Positions 1 to 5,603 of a DNA stretch of 5,935 nucleotides are shown here, piece after piece. Under the pieces are notes generated by a model. That model did not search any database, had not been told where the DNA came from, and saw only the letters and a list, made by a program, of their open reading frames with translations. The position numbers and the translations under genes are program-made. The stretch is from JAQBFJ01 sp032123435 (GTDB taxonomy: Bacteria > Verrucomicrobiota > Kiritimatiellia > UBA8416 > JAQBFJ01): the NCBI GenBank assembly GCA_032123435.1, contig JAQBFJ010000173.1:1-5935 (forward strand). Direction: 5' to 3'. Positions within the stretch are counted from its first letter, which is position 1. Each line of letters opens with the position of its first letter.

Positions 1-58
1 AGGACGAAGCTGTATGAATATACCGCGAATCCTCAATAACGCCGGCCTTGGCAGGCAT
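1..58 (-). CDS. 5' end of an unidentified gene, truncated by the window edge
   Basis: Reading leftwards from ATG at 58-56 there are 19 uninterrupted codons up to the window edge, beginning MPAKAGVIEDSRYIHTASS. A clear Shine-Dalgarno GGAGG lies at 70-66, seven bases before the ATG, and this is the main reason to call a real gene start. The fragment is too short to assign to a family and has no signal peptide or recognised motif. It is divergent from the yuiD-like gene at 297, with about 240 bases between them. The function is unknown. It could be a chance ORF, but the well-placed ribosome binding site argues against that. Confidence 0.5.
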   Translation of the reverse strand, partial: MPAKAGVIEDSRYIHTASS

Positions 59-228
59 GGACTAGCCTCCGGTGAAGAATTGCATGCATCTTTTCTTTCC
101 TGAAACCATGTTACAAACTGTATTTGTCAAATAATCTTCAATTACTACACAAAAACATTGTTTTACAACTTCTTATGCGACACCCATGCGATTCTTCATG
201 AAATATGCGGGCTGAAACAATTTGAACA

Positions 229-258
229 TTGCGAACTGTTCCGTATCCGTGTAATAAT
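229..258 (+). promoter_or_regulatory. Candidate extended -10 promoter for the yuiD-like gene
   Basis: AATAAT at 253-258 matches five of six bases of the -10 consensus. It is preceded by TG at 250-251 in the extended -10 position. A partial -35 (TTGCGA, 229-234) lies 18 bases upstream. Transcription would start near 265, giving a leader of about 30 bases that ends in the AGGAG site before ATG 297. The dyad GAACA-N8-TGTTC (224-241) straddles the -35 hexamer, where a repressor could sit. This call rests on consensus matching only. Confidence 0.4.
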
Positions 259-285
259 CCTTTTCCATTCTTTATTTAACGCGAT

Positions 286-290
286 AGGAG
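286..290 (+). promoter_or_regulatory. Ribosome binding site that sets the start of the yuiD-like gene
   Basis: AGGAG at 286-290 lies six bases before ATG 297. An in-frame TTG at 294 would sit only three bases away, so ATG 297 is the better start. Confidence 0.75.
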
Positions 291-296
291 AACTTG

Positions 297-761
297 ATGG
301 ATACGATCGGCAACGTTTTTAAAAGCTCATGTTTCTGGTCATCACTATCCGCATGGATGATCGCACAGTTCGCAAAAATGTTGTGTGACTTCCTGAAAAC
401 ACGCCGTTTCGATTTCCGCTACTTTGTCAGCACCGGCGGCATGCCAAGTGCCCATTCAGCAATGGTGTCCGGCCTGGCAACCGCCATCGGAATGATAACA
501 GGATTTCAGTCACCCGTCTTCGTTATATCATTGGCGTTCGCACTAATAGTCATGTTCGACGCCTCAACAGTCAGACGGGCCGCCGGTCAACAGGCAAAAT
601 TACTCAATGAATTAATAGAAGAATTTATCAAGGAGCACAGGTTTACCGAACAGAAACTAGTCGAATTACTGGGTCATACCAGACTGGAAGTCTTCATGGG
701 AATGATCATAGGCATCCTGACAGCAATTATATCCGTCTCAATTGGAGGCAGGTTCTTCTAA
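297..761 (+). CDS. YuiD/DUF212 family membrane protein (divergent PAP2-type)
   Basis: This 154-residue protein belongs to the DUF212 or 'divergent PAP2' family, named in Bacillus as YuiD. These are small integral membrane proteins distantly related to PAP2 phosphatases and vanadium haloperoxidases. The family hallmarks are present in order: GGMPSAHSA at residues 47-55, resembling the PAP2 PSGH motif; DASTVRRAAGQQA at 88-100; and LGHTRLEVFMG at 125-135, with His127 as the second conserved histidine. Hydrophobic stretches near 13-33, 56-70, 74-90 and 133-149 suggest about four membrane segments. An acidic and basic soluble loop (101-123) lies before the last one. The length is typical. The start is ATG 297, because AGGAG at 286-290 is spaced for it rather than for TTG 294. 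The gene converges on atpC and its last 24 bases overlap the atpC coding region. Phosphatase activity is not established for this family, and the substrate is unknown. Confidence 0.9.
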   Translation: MDTIGNVFKSSCFWSSLSAWMIAQFAKMLCDFLKTRRFDFRYFVSTGGMPSAHSAMVSGLATAIGMITGFQSPVFVISLAFALIVMFDASTVRRAAGQQAKLLNELIEEFIKEHRFTEQKLVELLGHTRLEVFMGMIIGILTAIISVSIGGRFF

Positions 762-1037
762 CCCCGCAAAACGCGCCAAAATAGTCGCTTTGCCCGAAAT
801 TACCGACATACTGCCCGGCCCAACCTGCCACATTTCTTCCTTGCCGCTTGAGGCCACAATCTTCACCATGCCGCCGGCCAAAGAACAAATCAACTGCTCA
901 TGACCAGCCAGCACCGTCAAACGCCCCAGCTCAGATGGAACATCAACGGAAATAATATCTCGAACCGGATACGTCCGCCCGGCCGTGACAATCTCCAGCT
1001 TAAAAGTATGGGTTGAATCACCTTCCAACTCGACCAT
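738..1037 (-). CDS. atpC: ATP synthase F1 subunit epsilon, short form without the C-terminal helices
   Basis: Epsilon sits at the foot of the gamma shaft, couples F1 to the c-ring, and in many bacteria inhibits ATP hydrolysis through a C-terminal helical hairpin. This copy has 99 residues against the usual 130-140. The N-terminal beta-sandwich is recognisable: FKLEIVTAGRTYPV corresponds to the family's 'L.IVTP...V.', LTVLAGHEQLI to 'GILPGHAPL', and KATILARFAG to 'VTVLADTA'. The protein ends a few residues later, so the whole inhibitory helical domain is missing. Sequence identity is low, and assignment rests partly on its place after atpD. The start ATG 1037 has a strong GGGAGG site four bases upstream. 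The gap from the atpD stop is 36 bases. The stop (TGA at 740-738) lies inside the 3' end of the convergent yuiD-like gene. There is no sign of a frameshift that would restore the missing domain, because the other frame there is the yuiD-like gene itself. Confidence 0.9.
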   Translation of the reverse strand: MVELEGDSTHTFKLEIVTAGRTYPVRDIISVDVPSELGRLTVLAGHEQLICSLAGGMVKIVASSGKEEMWQVGPGSMSVISGKATILARFAGLEEPASN

Positions 1038-1073
1038 TAGACCTCCCGAACCGTTACTTCTTCCATAGCGACA

Positions 1074-2471
1074 TTATGCAACCATCATTTCTTTCGCTTT
1101 CTTTAATACACTATCAATCGAGCCCGCCATCAAGAACGCCTGCTCCGGAATATCATCATACTTGCCTTCTATTATGCCCTTGAATCCGGCAATGGTATCC
1201 GCAACAGCCACGTACTCACCTCGAATACCAGTGAACTGCTCCGCCACAAAATTAGGCTGGGAAAGAAATTTTTGTATCCGCCTCGCCCTCTTCACTATCA
1301 GCCTGTCGGTATCGGGCAGTTCTTCAACCCCCAGAATCGTGATAATATCCTGAAGATCCTTGTAACGCTGAAGTATCCTTTGAACTTCACGGGCTGTATT
1401 ATAATGATCCTCCCCCATAACCTGCGCCGTAAGAATACTAGATGTGGACGTTAATGGATCCAGGGCAGGATAAATACCCATCTCCACAATCTTCCTGTCC
1501 AAAACTATTGAAGCGTCAAGATGCGCGAATGCCGTCGCCGGAGCCGGATCACTGATGTCATCAGCAGGCACGTAAACAGCCTGTACGGACGTGATCGAAC
1601 CACGCCGTGTAGACGCAATACGCTCCTGAAGTGAGCCCATCTCCGTAGCCAGCGTCGGCTGATAACCTACTGCCGACGGCATCCGCCCAAGCAATGCAGA
1701 CACTTCCGAACCCGCTTGTACAAACCGGAAAACATTATCTATAAAGAGAAGCACATTCTGCCTCATCGAATCCCTGAAAAATTCAGCGTATGTAAGCGCC
1801 GAAAATGCCACCCTCAATCTGGCGCCAGGCGGCTCATTCATCTGACCAAATACCAGTACTGTGTTCTTCAAAACACCTGATTCCTTCATCTCAAGCCATA
1901 AATCATTCCCTTCCCTCGTGCGTTCGCCAACACCGGCAAATACAGCATGCCCGCCATGCTCAGTCGTAATATTCCGAATAAGTTCCATTATAAGCAGGGT
2001 CTTGCCCACACCCGCGCCGCCAAACAAACCAACCTTCCCGCCACGCGGAAATGGAGTAAGCAAATCAATGCACTTTATGCCAGTTTCATAAAATTCAATC
2101 GCAGGCACCTGCTGATCAAACGGAGGCGGCATCTTGTGAATCGGTTCGAATCTGACACTGCCAATCGGACCACCACCATCAATTGCATCACCAAGCAGAT
2201 TAACCACCCGGCCAAGCGCCTCCTCTCCAACAGGCACACTGATAGGGAGCCCCATATCCTCCACTTCCACACCACGCGCCAGACCACGCGTTGCAGACAT
2301 CGCAATACAGCGCACCACATTATCACCAAGATGCTCAGCGACCTCCAAAACCAGATTCCGTGATTCATTAACAGACAATCTCAGCGCGTTATGCAGAGCC
2401 GGCAGATTATTATCATAAAATTCAACATCCACAACAGGCCCTATAACGCGAATTACTCTTCCATTGGACAT
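1074..2471 (-). CDS. atpD: ATP synthase F1 subunit beta (catalytic)
   Basis: Beta carries the catalytic nucleotide sites of the membrane-peripheral F1 hexamer, making ATP from ADP and phosphate when the rotor turns. Its 465 residues are the normal length. Key elements are intact: the N-terminal barrel with GRVIRVIGPVVDVEF (4-18), Walker A GGAGVGKT (151-158), the catalytic glutamate in GERTREGND (Glu183), Walker B LLFIDN (241-246), VPADDISDPAPATAFAHLDA (301-320), and the adenine-contacting Tyr334 in GIYPALDPL. Two stretches depart from the usual pattern. The segment normally reading DSTSR.LDP is TSTSSILTA (341-349), and the torque-loop DELSEED is EELPDTD (383-389). ATG 2471 is preceded by AAGGAG at the standard distance. 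It follows atpG by 54 bases and is cotranscribed with it by all appearances. All catalytic residues being present argues for an active enzyme. Confidence 0.97.
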   Translation of the reverse strand: MSNGRVIRVIGPVVDVEFYDNNLPALHNALRLSVNESRNLVLEVAEHLGDNVVRCIAMSATRGLARGVEVEDMGLPISVPVGEEALGRVVNLLGDAIDGGGPIGSVRFEPIHKMPPPFDQQVPAIEFYETGIKCIDLLTPFPRGGKVGLFGGAGVGKTLLIMELIRNITTEHGGHAVFAGVGERTREGNDLWLEMKESGVLKNTVLVFGQMNEPPGARLRVAFSALTYAEFFRDSMRQNVLLFIDNVFRFVQAGSEVSALLGRMPSAVGYQPTLATEMGSLQERIASTRRGSITSVQAVYVPADDISDPAPATAFAHLDASIVLDRKIVEMGIYPALDPLTSTSSILTAQVMGEDHYNTAREVQRILQRYKDLQDIITILGVEELPDTDRLIVKRARRIQKFLSQPNFVAEQFTGIRGEYVAVADTIAGFKGIIEGKYDDIPEQAFLMAGSIDSVLKKAKEMMVA

Positions 2472-2525
2472 GATTCTCCTTAAAAAAACTTGAGCCCCTC
2501 CACTGCGGCATCACCCATAGTTATT

Positions 2526-3377
2526 TTACACCCGTACCGCGCCAGAAGTAAGCTCAACCACCTCAGTAGTTATCCCATCCTGTCTTAACCTGCTGTATAC
2601 AACAGTTAATTCCTCTATCATCTCTTCAGCGTTCTCAGAAGCCCGCGTCATCGCAGCCTGACGAGCCGCATTCTCAGATTCAATACTGTTTAAAAACGCG
2701 CAATCAATGCTTTGCCTGACATATTCCGGCACAAGCTTTGACAGAATAGATCCCGCCTCAGGCTCAAACAATACATTACCCCACTCCAAAGCCTTATCAC
2801 TTCCCTGCACAAACGGCAGAACACGAACCACCGTCGGACGCTGAAACGCGCGCGAAATATATTCCGTGTACAGAATATACACCTCCCTGAATTCACCAGC
2901 CAGAAAAGCATTAACCGTAATCCCGGCCATTTCCAGCATGTCGCCATCCCTTGTACGAACAGTCGCCTGTGGAAATACTTTTCTAGCCCTGATCCCTAAA
3001 CGCCTGACGCGCGAATCTATTACCTTGCCCATAATAATTAAATCAACAACATCATCTGAATGTTCCGCCATGAAATCTTTTAGCTTTCTTACAAGTTCAC
3101 CGTTCAACCCCCCACACAACCCGCGCCCGGGCCCCAAAACAACAAGCGCCACCTTCCTGTCGGCGCCATATCTCATGAATAAATGCTCATTCCGAACATC
3201 ACGAGCTACCCCGCTCAACAACTCACTCAATTTCTCAAGATAAATCCGCGAAGATCTCAGCGGCTCCATGTATTCTGTCAATCGGGCGGCGGAAACATGC
3301 TGTAAAGCCGTCGTCACGCGCCGCACCTGGCGCGCGCTGGAAATGCGCCTCTTAACCGTTTTCAGGTTTCGCTCCAC
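2526..3377 (-). CDS. atpG: ATP synthase F1 subunit gamma (rotor shaft)
   Basis: Gamma is the rotating central stalk that drives conformational change in the alpha/beta hexamer. With a start at GTG 3377 it has 283 residues, close to the usual length of about 285. The N-terminal coiled-coil strand carries LKTVKRRISSARQVRRVTTA, matching the family's 'L.EIKRRI.S...T..IT.A'. RGLCGGLN (85-92) is the conserved mid-domain motif. The C-terminal coiled coil has SENAARQAAMTRASENAEEM followed by IEELTVVYSRLRQDGIT, very close to the family consensus. The position normally held by the conserved Met (Met23 in E. coli, KAM) is Leu here (TAL, Leu25). Start choice: an in-frame TTG at 3386 directly abuts the AAGGA site with no spacer, while GTG 3377 lies nine bases from it and gives the family's usual N-terminal length. 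The gene is 30 bases downstream of the atpA stop. Confidence 0.95.
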   Translation of the reverse strand: MERNLKTVKRRISSARQVRRVTTALQHVSAARLTEYMEPLRSSRIYLEKLSELLSGVARDVRNEHLFMRYGADRKVALVVLGPGRGLCGGLNGELVRKLKDFMAEHSDDVVDLIIMGKVIDSRVRRLGIRARKVFPQATVRTRDGDMLEMAGITVNAFLAGEFREVYILYTEYISRAFQRPTVVRVLPFVQGSDKALEWGNVLFEPEAGSILSKLVPEYVRQSIDCAFLNSIESENAARQAAMTRASENAEEMIEELTVVYSRLRQDGITTEVVELTSGAVRV

Positions 3378-3386
3378 AATAAACAA

Positions 3387-3391
3387 TCCTT
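3387..3391 (-). promoter_or_regulatory. Ribosome binding site that sets the atpG start
   Basis: AAGGA (3391-3387), within an A/G-rich tract, lies nine bases from GTG 3377. It is immediately adjacent to TTG 3386, which is too close for initiation there. Confidence 0.65.
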
Positions 3392-3407
3392 TCTTTTCTG
3401 CTTAACC

Positions 3408-4961
3408 TTAACCCGACACGGACACTCCTTCATCAACTTGTCGCGTAGATACGAACATATCTTTGAACCGCTTAACCGATACCTTCAGCATAGCTTCCGT
3501 ATCATCAGTCAAAACACCAGTTTCCAGAATAGCACGCCCTATGTCGCTATCAGCATTACCCAGCATCTCAAACCATTCTTTCTGAAATCTAAAAATATCA
3601 CTCGTATGCACATCGTCCAGATGACCATTCGCCGCCGCCCACATTATGCAAATCTGCTTCTCTATCGGCATGACCGCATGCTCGGCCTGCTTCAAAATCT
3701 CAACCAACCGCTCGCCGCGATGAAGCTGACGCATTGTCACCGGATCAAGTTCCGATGTCATCTCCGCGAACGACGCTACCTCCCGATATTGAGCAAGATC
3801 CATCCTGAACTTCGAGGCAACCTTCTTCATCGCCTCCAACTGCGCCTTGCCGCCAACCCGTGAAACACTCAAACCAACATTAATCGCAGGCCTGAACCCC
3901 TGATGAAATAACGAATTCTCAAGATATATCTGCCCATCCGTTATCGATATGAGGTTAGTTGGAATATACGCCGAATAATCGCCCTGCTTCGTCTCTATAA
4001 TCGGTAAAGCCGTCAAAGAACCACCACCCTGTTCCGGACTCAACTTGCACGCCCGCTCCAATAAGCGGCTGTGTAAATAGAATATATCGCCCGGAAACGC
4101 TTCGCGACCCGGCGGCCGCCTGAGAAGAAGAGATATCTCCCTGTATGCCACAGCATGCTTGGATAAATCATCATAGACAATAAGCGAATCCCGCCCGGAA
4201 AACGCAAAGTGTTCCGCCATCGCACAGCCGGCAAAAGGCGCAATGTATTGTAAAGGAGCGGAATCACTCGCCGTGGCCGCAATGATAATGCAGTTCTTTA
4301 ATACCCCCTTGCTTTCCAGAAGATCAACAATACCAGCCACAGTCGACATCTTCTGGCCAATTGCCACGTATATACATACAACATCACCGGCAACCTGATT
4401 CAAAATAGCGTCTATCGCCAAGGTCGTCTTACCCGTCTGCCGATCACCAACTATCAACTCACGCTGACCCCGTCCTATTGCCGTCATAGAATCAATACTC
4501 TTCAACCCCGTATGAAGCGGGTGATGCACGGGAACACGCGCCGCAATCCCCGGCGCATCCGACTCAACGTGACGATGTGCGGAACAGACAATCAGACCTC
4601 TGCCGTCTATCGGCCTGCCAAGCGGATCAACAACACGCCCAAGCAGTTCTTCACCTACCGGAACTTCCAGCACCCTCGTGGTGCGCTTTACCATATCGCC
4701 CTGTTCAATCTTGGCATAATCGCCGAAAATTATGACCCCAACTTCATCACGCTCCAGATTCATGGCCATTCCATAAATATCGTTGGGGAATTGAACCATC
4801 TCCTCGCACATCACACCAGGCAAGCCGTCAACATGCGCTATACCATCACCAGCTTCAAGAACATGACCTATTTCTTCAGGCCCGAATTTATACGAATATT
4901 TCCGCGCGTTCTCCTCGAGAATCGCCGCAATTGCCTGAGAGTCTATGTGTATTCCGGACAT
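3408..4961 (-). CDS. atpA: ATP synthase F1 subunit alpha (regulatory nucleotide-binding)
   Basis: Alpha alternates with beta in the F1 hexamer, binds nucleotide at non-catalytic sites and supplies the arginine finger to the beta active site. The 517 residues are the normal length. Motifs in order: VLEVPVGEELLGRVVDPLG (97-115), TGLKSIDSMTAIGRGQREL (151-169), Walker A GDRQTGKT (172-179), Walker B LIVYDD (260-265), LLRRPPGREAFPGDIFYLHS (280-298 region), ISITDGQI (338-345), and VSRVGG (366-371) with Arg368 as the arginine finger. The C-terminal helical domain is complete. ATG 4961 is the only sensible start, yet no Shine-Dalgarno sequence is visible in the bases before it. A 32-codon ORF with a good site ends 17 bases upstream. 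The gene is first in the atpAGDC cluster: the usual upstream neighbours atpF and atpH are missing, and a VOC-family gene lies there instead. Confidence 0.97.
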   Translation of the reverse strand: MSGIHIDSQAIAAILEENARKYSYKFGPEEIGHVLEAGDGIAHVDGLPGVMCEEMVQFPNDIYGMAMNLERDEVGVIIFGDYAKIEQGDMVKRTTRVLEVPVGEELLGRVVDPLGRPIDGRGLIVCSAHRHVESDAPGIAARVPVHHPLHTGLKSIDSMTAIGRGQRELIVGDRQTGKTTLAIDAILNQVAGDVVCIYVAIGQKMSTVAGIVDLLESKGVLKNCIIIAATASDSAPLQYIAPFAGCAMAEHFAFSGRDSLIVYDDLSKHAVAYREISLLLRRPPGREAFPGDIFYLHSRLLERACKLSPEQGGGSLTALPIIETKQGDYSAYIPTNLISITDGQIYLENSLFHQGFRPAINVGLSVSRVGGKAQLEAMKKVASKFRMDLAQYREVASFAEMTSELDPVTMRQLHRGERLVEILKQAEHAVMPIEKQICIMWAAANGHLDDVHTSDIFRFQKEWFEMLGNADSDIGRAILETGVLTDDTEAMLKVSVKRFKDMFVSTRQVDEGVSVSG

Positions 4962-4978
4962 TGAGATATGCTAATAAC

Positions 4979-5077
4979 TTAACAGCATGGATTCAAGACT
5001 GAATGCACGCAGAATGATTCGCCCACCACCGCGCATTTATTGATAACATCAGACCAAGAAAGCCCCGCCTGTAACAT
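4979..5077 (-). CDS. Possible 32-residue leader ORF upstream of atpA
   Basis: From ATG 5077 there are 32 codons and a TAA at 4981-4979. The start is preceded by GGAAGGA ending four bases before the ATG, a better ribosome binding site than atpA has. The candidate promoter at 5120-5125 would put transcription start about 36 bases before the ATG. The stop is 17 bases before the atpA ATG and in a different frame, so coupling by reinitiation is conceivable. The peptide begins MLQAGLSWSDVINK and ends VLNPCC, with four cysteines (15, 23, 31, 32). It shows no membrane segment and no similarity that I recognise to delta, b or c subunits, so it does not look like a relic of atpH. It could be a regulatory leader peptide, a small protein, or a chance ORF. 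Confidence 0.35.
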   Translation of the reverse strand: MLQAGLSWSDVINKCAVVGESFCVHSVLNPCC

Positions 5078-5119
5078 GTTTTCCTTCCAGCTTCACAATA
5101 CAATTACAGATAGATTGCC

Positions 5120-5125
5120 ATTATA
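5120..5125 (-). promoter_or_regulatory. Candidate -10 box for the atpAGDC operon
   Basis: A perfect TATAAT reads on the minus strand at 5125-5120, just after the VOC-family stop codon. A T-rich stretch (seven T at 5136-5130) precedes it. The hexamer 17 bases upstream, TCCTAA at 5148-5143, is a poor -35. A start near 5113 would give a leader of about 150 bases before atpA containing the 32-codon ORF. Readthrough from the VOC gene could also contribute, as no terminator is evident between them. Confidence 0.4.
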
Positions 5126-5142
5126 CCTGAAAAAAATAACAT

Positions 5143-5541
5143 TTAGGACTCGTCTTTATATCCCTGCATAAGTTCAAGCCTGTTGCCGTCCGGATCATAA
5201 AAGAAACAGATCCGGAATCCCTCTGTAATCGCAGAACAATCAATAATCTCCTCTGTCTTGATGCCATCAGCCTTGAGCCCCGCAATCACAGCATCAAGGT
5301 CAGCCACCTCAAGCGCCAGATGAACAAAACCCACTTCCTGCTCTTTGGCCATGACATGTTTTACATCCCCACGCGCCGAAAACAGCTCAAGACGCACCGA
5401 CCCAAGACGAAGCATCAAAAATTCGTCCGGTGTACCAGCATTAAATGTCCTGCAACGATGAAACCCGAAATGCTTCACGTAGAATTGTTCCTGCGTTTTT
5501 AAATCCCTGCAATTAAAGGCAATGTGCTGTATCACATTCAT
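5143..5541 (-). CDS. VOC superfamily metalloprotein (glyoxalase I / dioxygenase fold)
   Basis: This 132-residue protein has the paired beta-alpha-beta-beta-beta modules of the vicinal oxygen chelate superfamily, which includes glyoxalase I, methylmalonyl-CoA epimerase, bleomycin-resistance proteins and ring-cleaving dioxygenases. A metal-ligand set is visible at the expected places: His6 (QHIAFNCRDL), Glu52 (VRLELF), His74 (FVHLALEV) and Glu123 (DPDGNRLELMQGY). This His/Glu/His/Glu pattern and the length resemble bacterial glyoxalase I, which binds Ni or Co. The substrate cannot be decided from sequence, so no symbol is given. I place the start at ATG 5541, because family members begin a few residues before the first ligand and an AGGG stretch lies about eight bases upstream. 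The alternative ATG 5568 adds nine highly charged residues, has no good ribosome site, and directly abuts a hairpin. It is cytosolic, with no signal peptide. It follows the GNAT gene by about 50 bases in the same direction. Confidence 0.88.
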   Translation of the reverse strand: MNVIQHIAFNCRDLKTQEQFYVKHFGFHRCRTFNAGTPDEFLMLRLGSVRLELFSARGDVKHVMAKEQEVGFVHLALEVADLDAVIAGLKADGIKTEEIIDCSAITEGFRICFFYDPDGNRLELMQGYKDES

Positions 5542-5568
5542 TTCTTTTTCCCTTTCTCCGTCGAACAT

Positions 5569-5603
5569 TTTCCGGCAGACATCCTGCCGGATTATACCGG
5601 AAA
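5569..5603 (-). promoter_or_regulatory. Alternative hairpins between the GNAT and VOC genes
   Basis: An 8-bp perfect inverted repeat (TCCGGCAG / CTGCCGGA with a five-base loop) spans 5571-5591. A second pairing, TTTCCGG (5603-5597) with CCGGAAA (5575-5569), uses the same 3' arm, so the two stems exclude each other. No T tract follows on the minus strand, so this is not a standard intrinsic terminator. It may affect RNA stability or translation of the VOC gene, or act as a weak transcription pause. The first stem is certain as sequence; its role is inferred. Confidence 0.45.

Larger units (their letters stand above)
59..296. other. Divergent intergenic region
   Basis: About 240 AT-richer bases separate the left-edge gene (minus) from the yuiD-like gene (plus). 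The region holds the ribosome binding sites of both genes and a candidate promoter for the plus-strand gene (229-258). It also holds short dyads: ACAAA-N5-TTTGT at 113-127, TTGT-N3-ACAA at 159-169, and GAACA-N8-TGTTC at 224-241. An ATGCG motif recurs at 175, 186 and 205. I found no convincing -10/-35 pair for the left-edge gene: a perfect TTGACA reads on the minus strand at 130-125 but has no -10 at the right distance. No RNA gene is visible. Confidence 0.5.

Noticed and set aside
125..130. A perfect TTGACA on the minus strand as -35 for the left-edge gene.
   Set aside because: No acceptable -10 lies 16-18 bases downstream.
113..169. Two short dyads with ACAA/TTGT half-sites (113-127 and 159-169) and three ATGCG repeats (175-210).
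   Set aside because: The arms are only four or five bases in AT-rich DNA; expected by chance without conservation data.
1037..1074. Two tiny ORFs in the atpD-atpC gap: MSLWKK, joined to the atpD stop by TAATG, and MEEVTVREV, joined to the atpC start by TAATG.
   Set aside because: atpC has a strong GGGAGG site of its own, the ORFs have none, and such overlaps arise easily by chance.
2480..2518. A 12-codon ORF (MGDAAVEGLKFF) in the atpG-atpD gap whose stop TAA overlaps the AAGGAG site of atpD.
   Set aside because: It has no ribosome binding site, is very short, and atpD already has a good site; chance is the simplest explanation.
4512..4964. Long plus-strand open frames inside atpA, atpG and atpD.
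   Set aside because: They are antisense shadows of strongly conserved atp genes, lack ribosome sites and give proteins with no family features.
4979..5077. The atpA leader ORF as a remnant of the delta subunit gene atpH.
   Set aside because: The 32 residues show none of the delta subunit's recognisable helical pattern and the frame has its own start signal.
5591..5596. TATAAT on the minus strand just before the VOC gene, as a separate promoter.
   Set aside because: It overlaps the GNAT stop codon, has no convincing -35, and the hairpin follows directly; cotranscription with GNAT is more likely.
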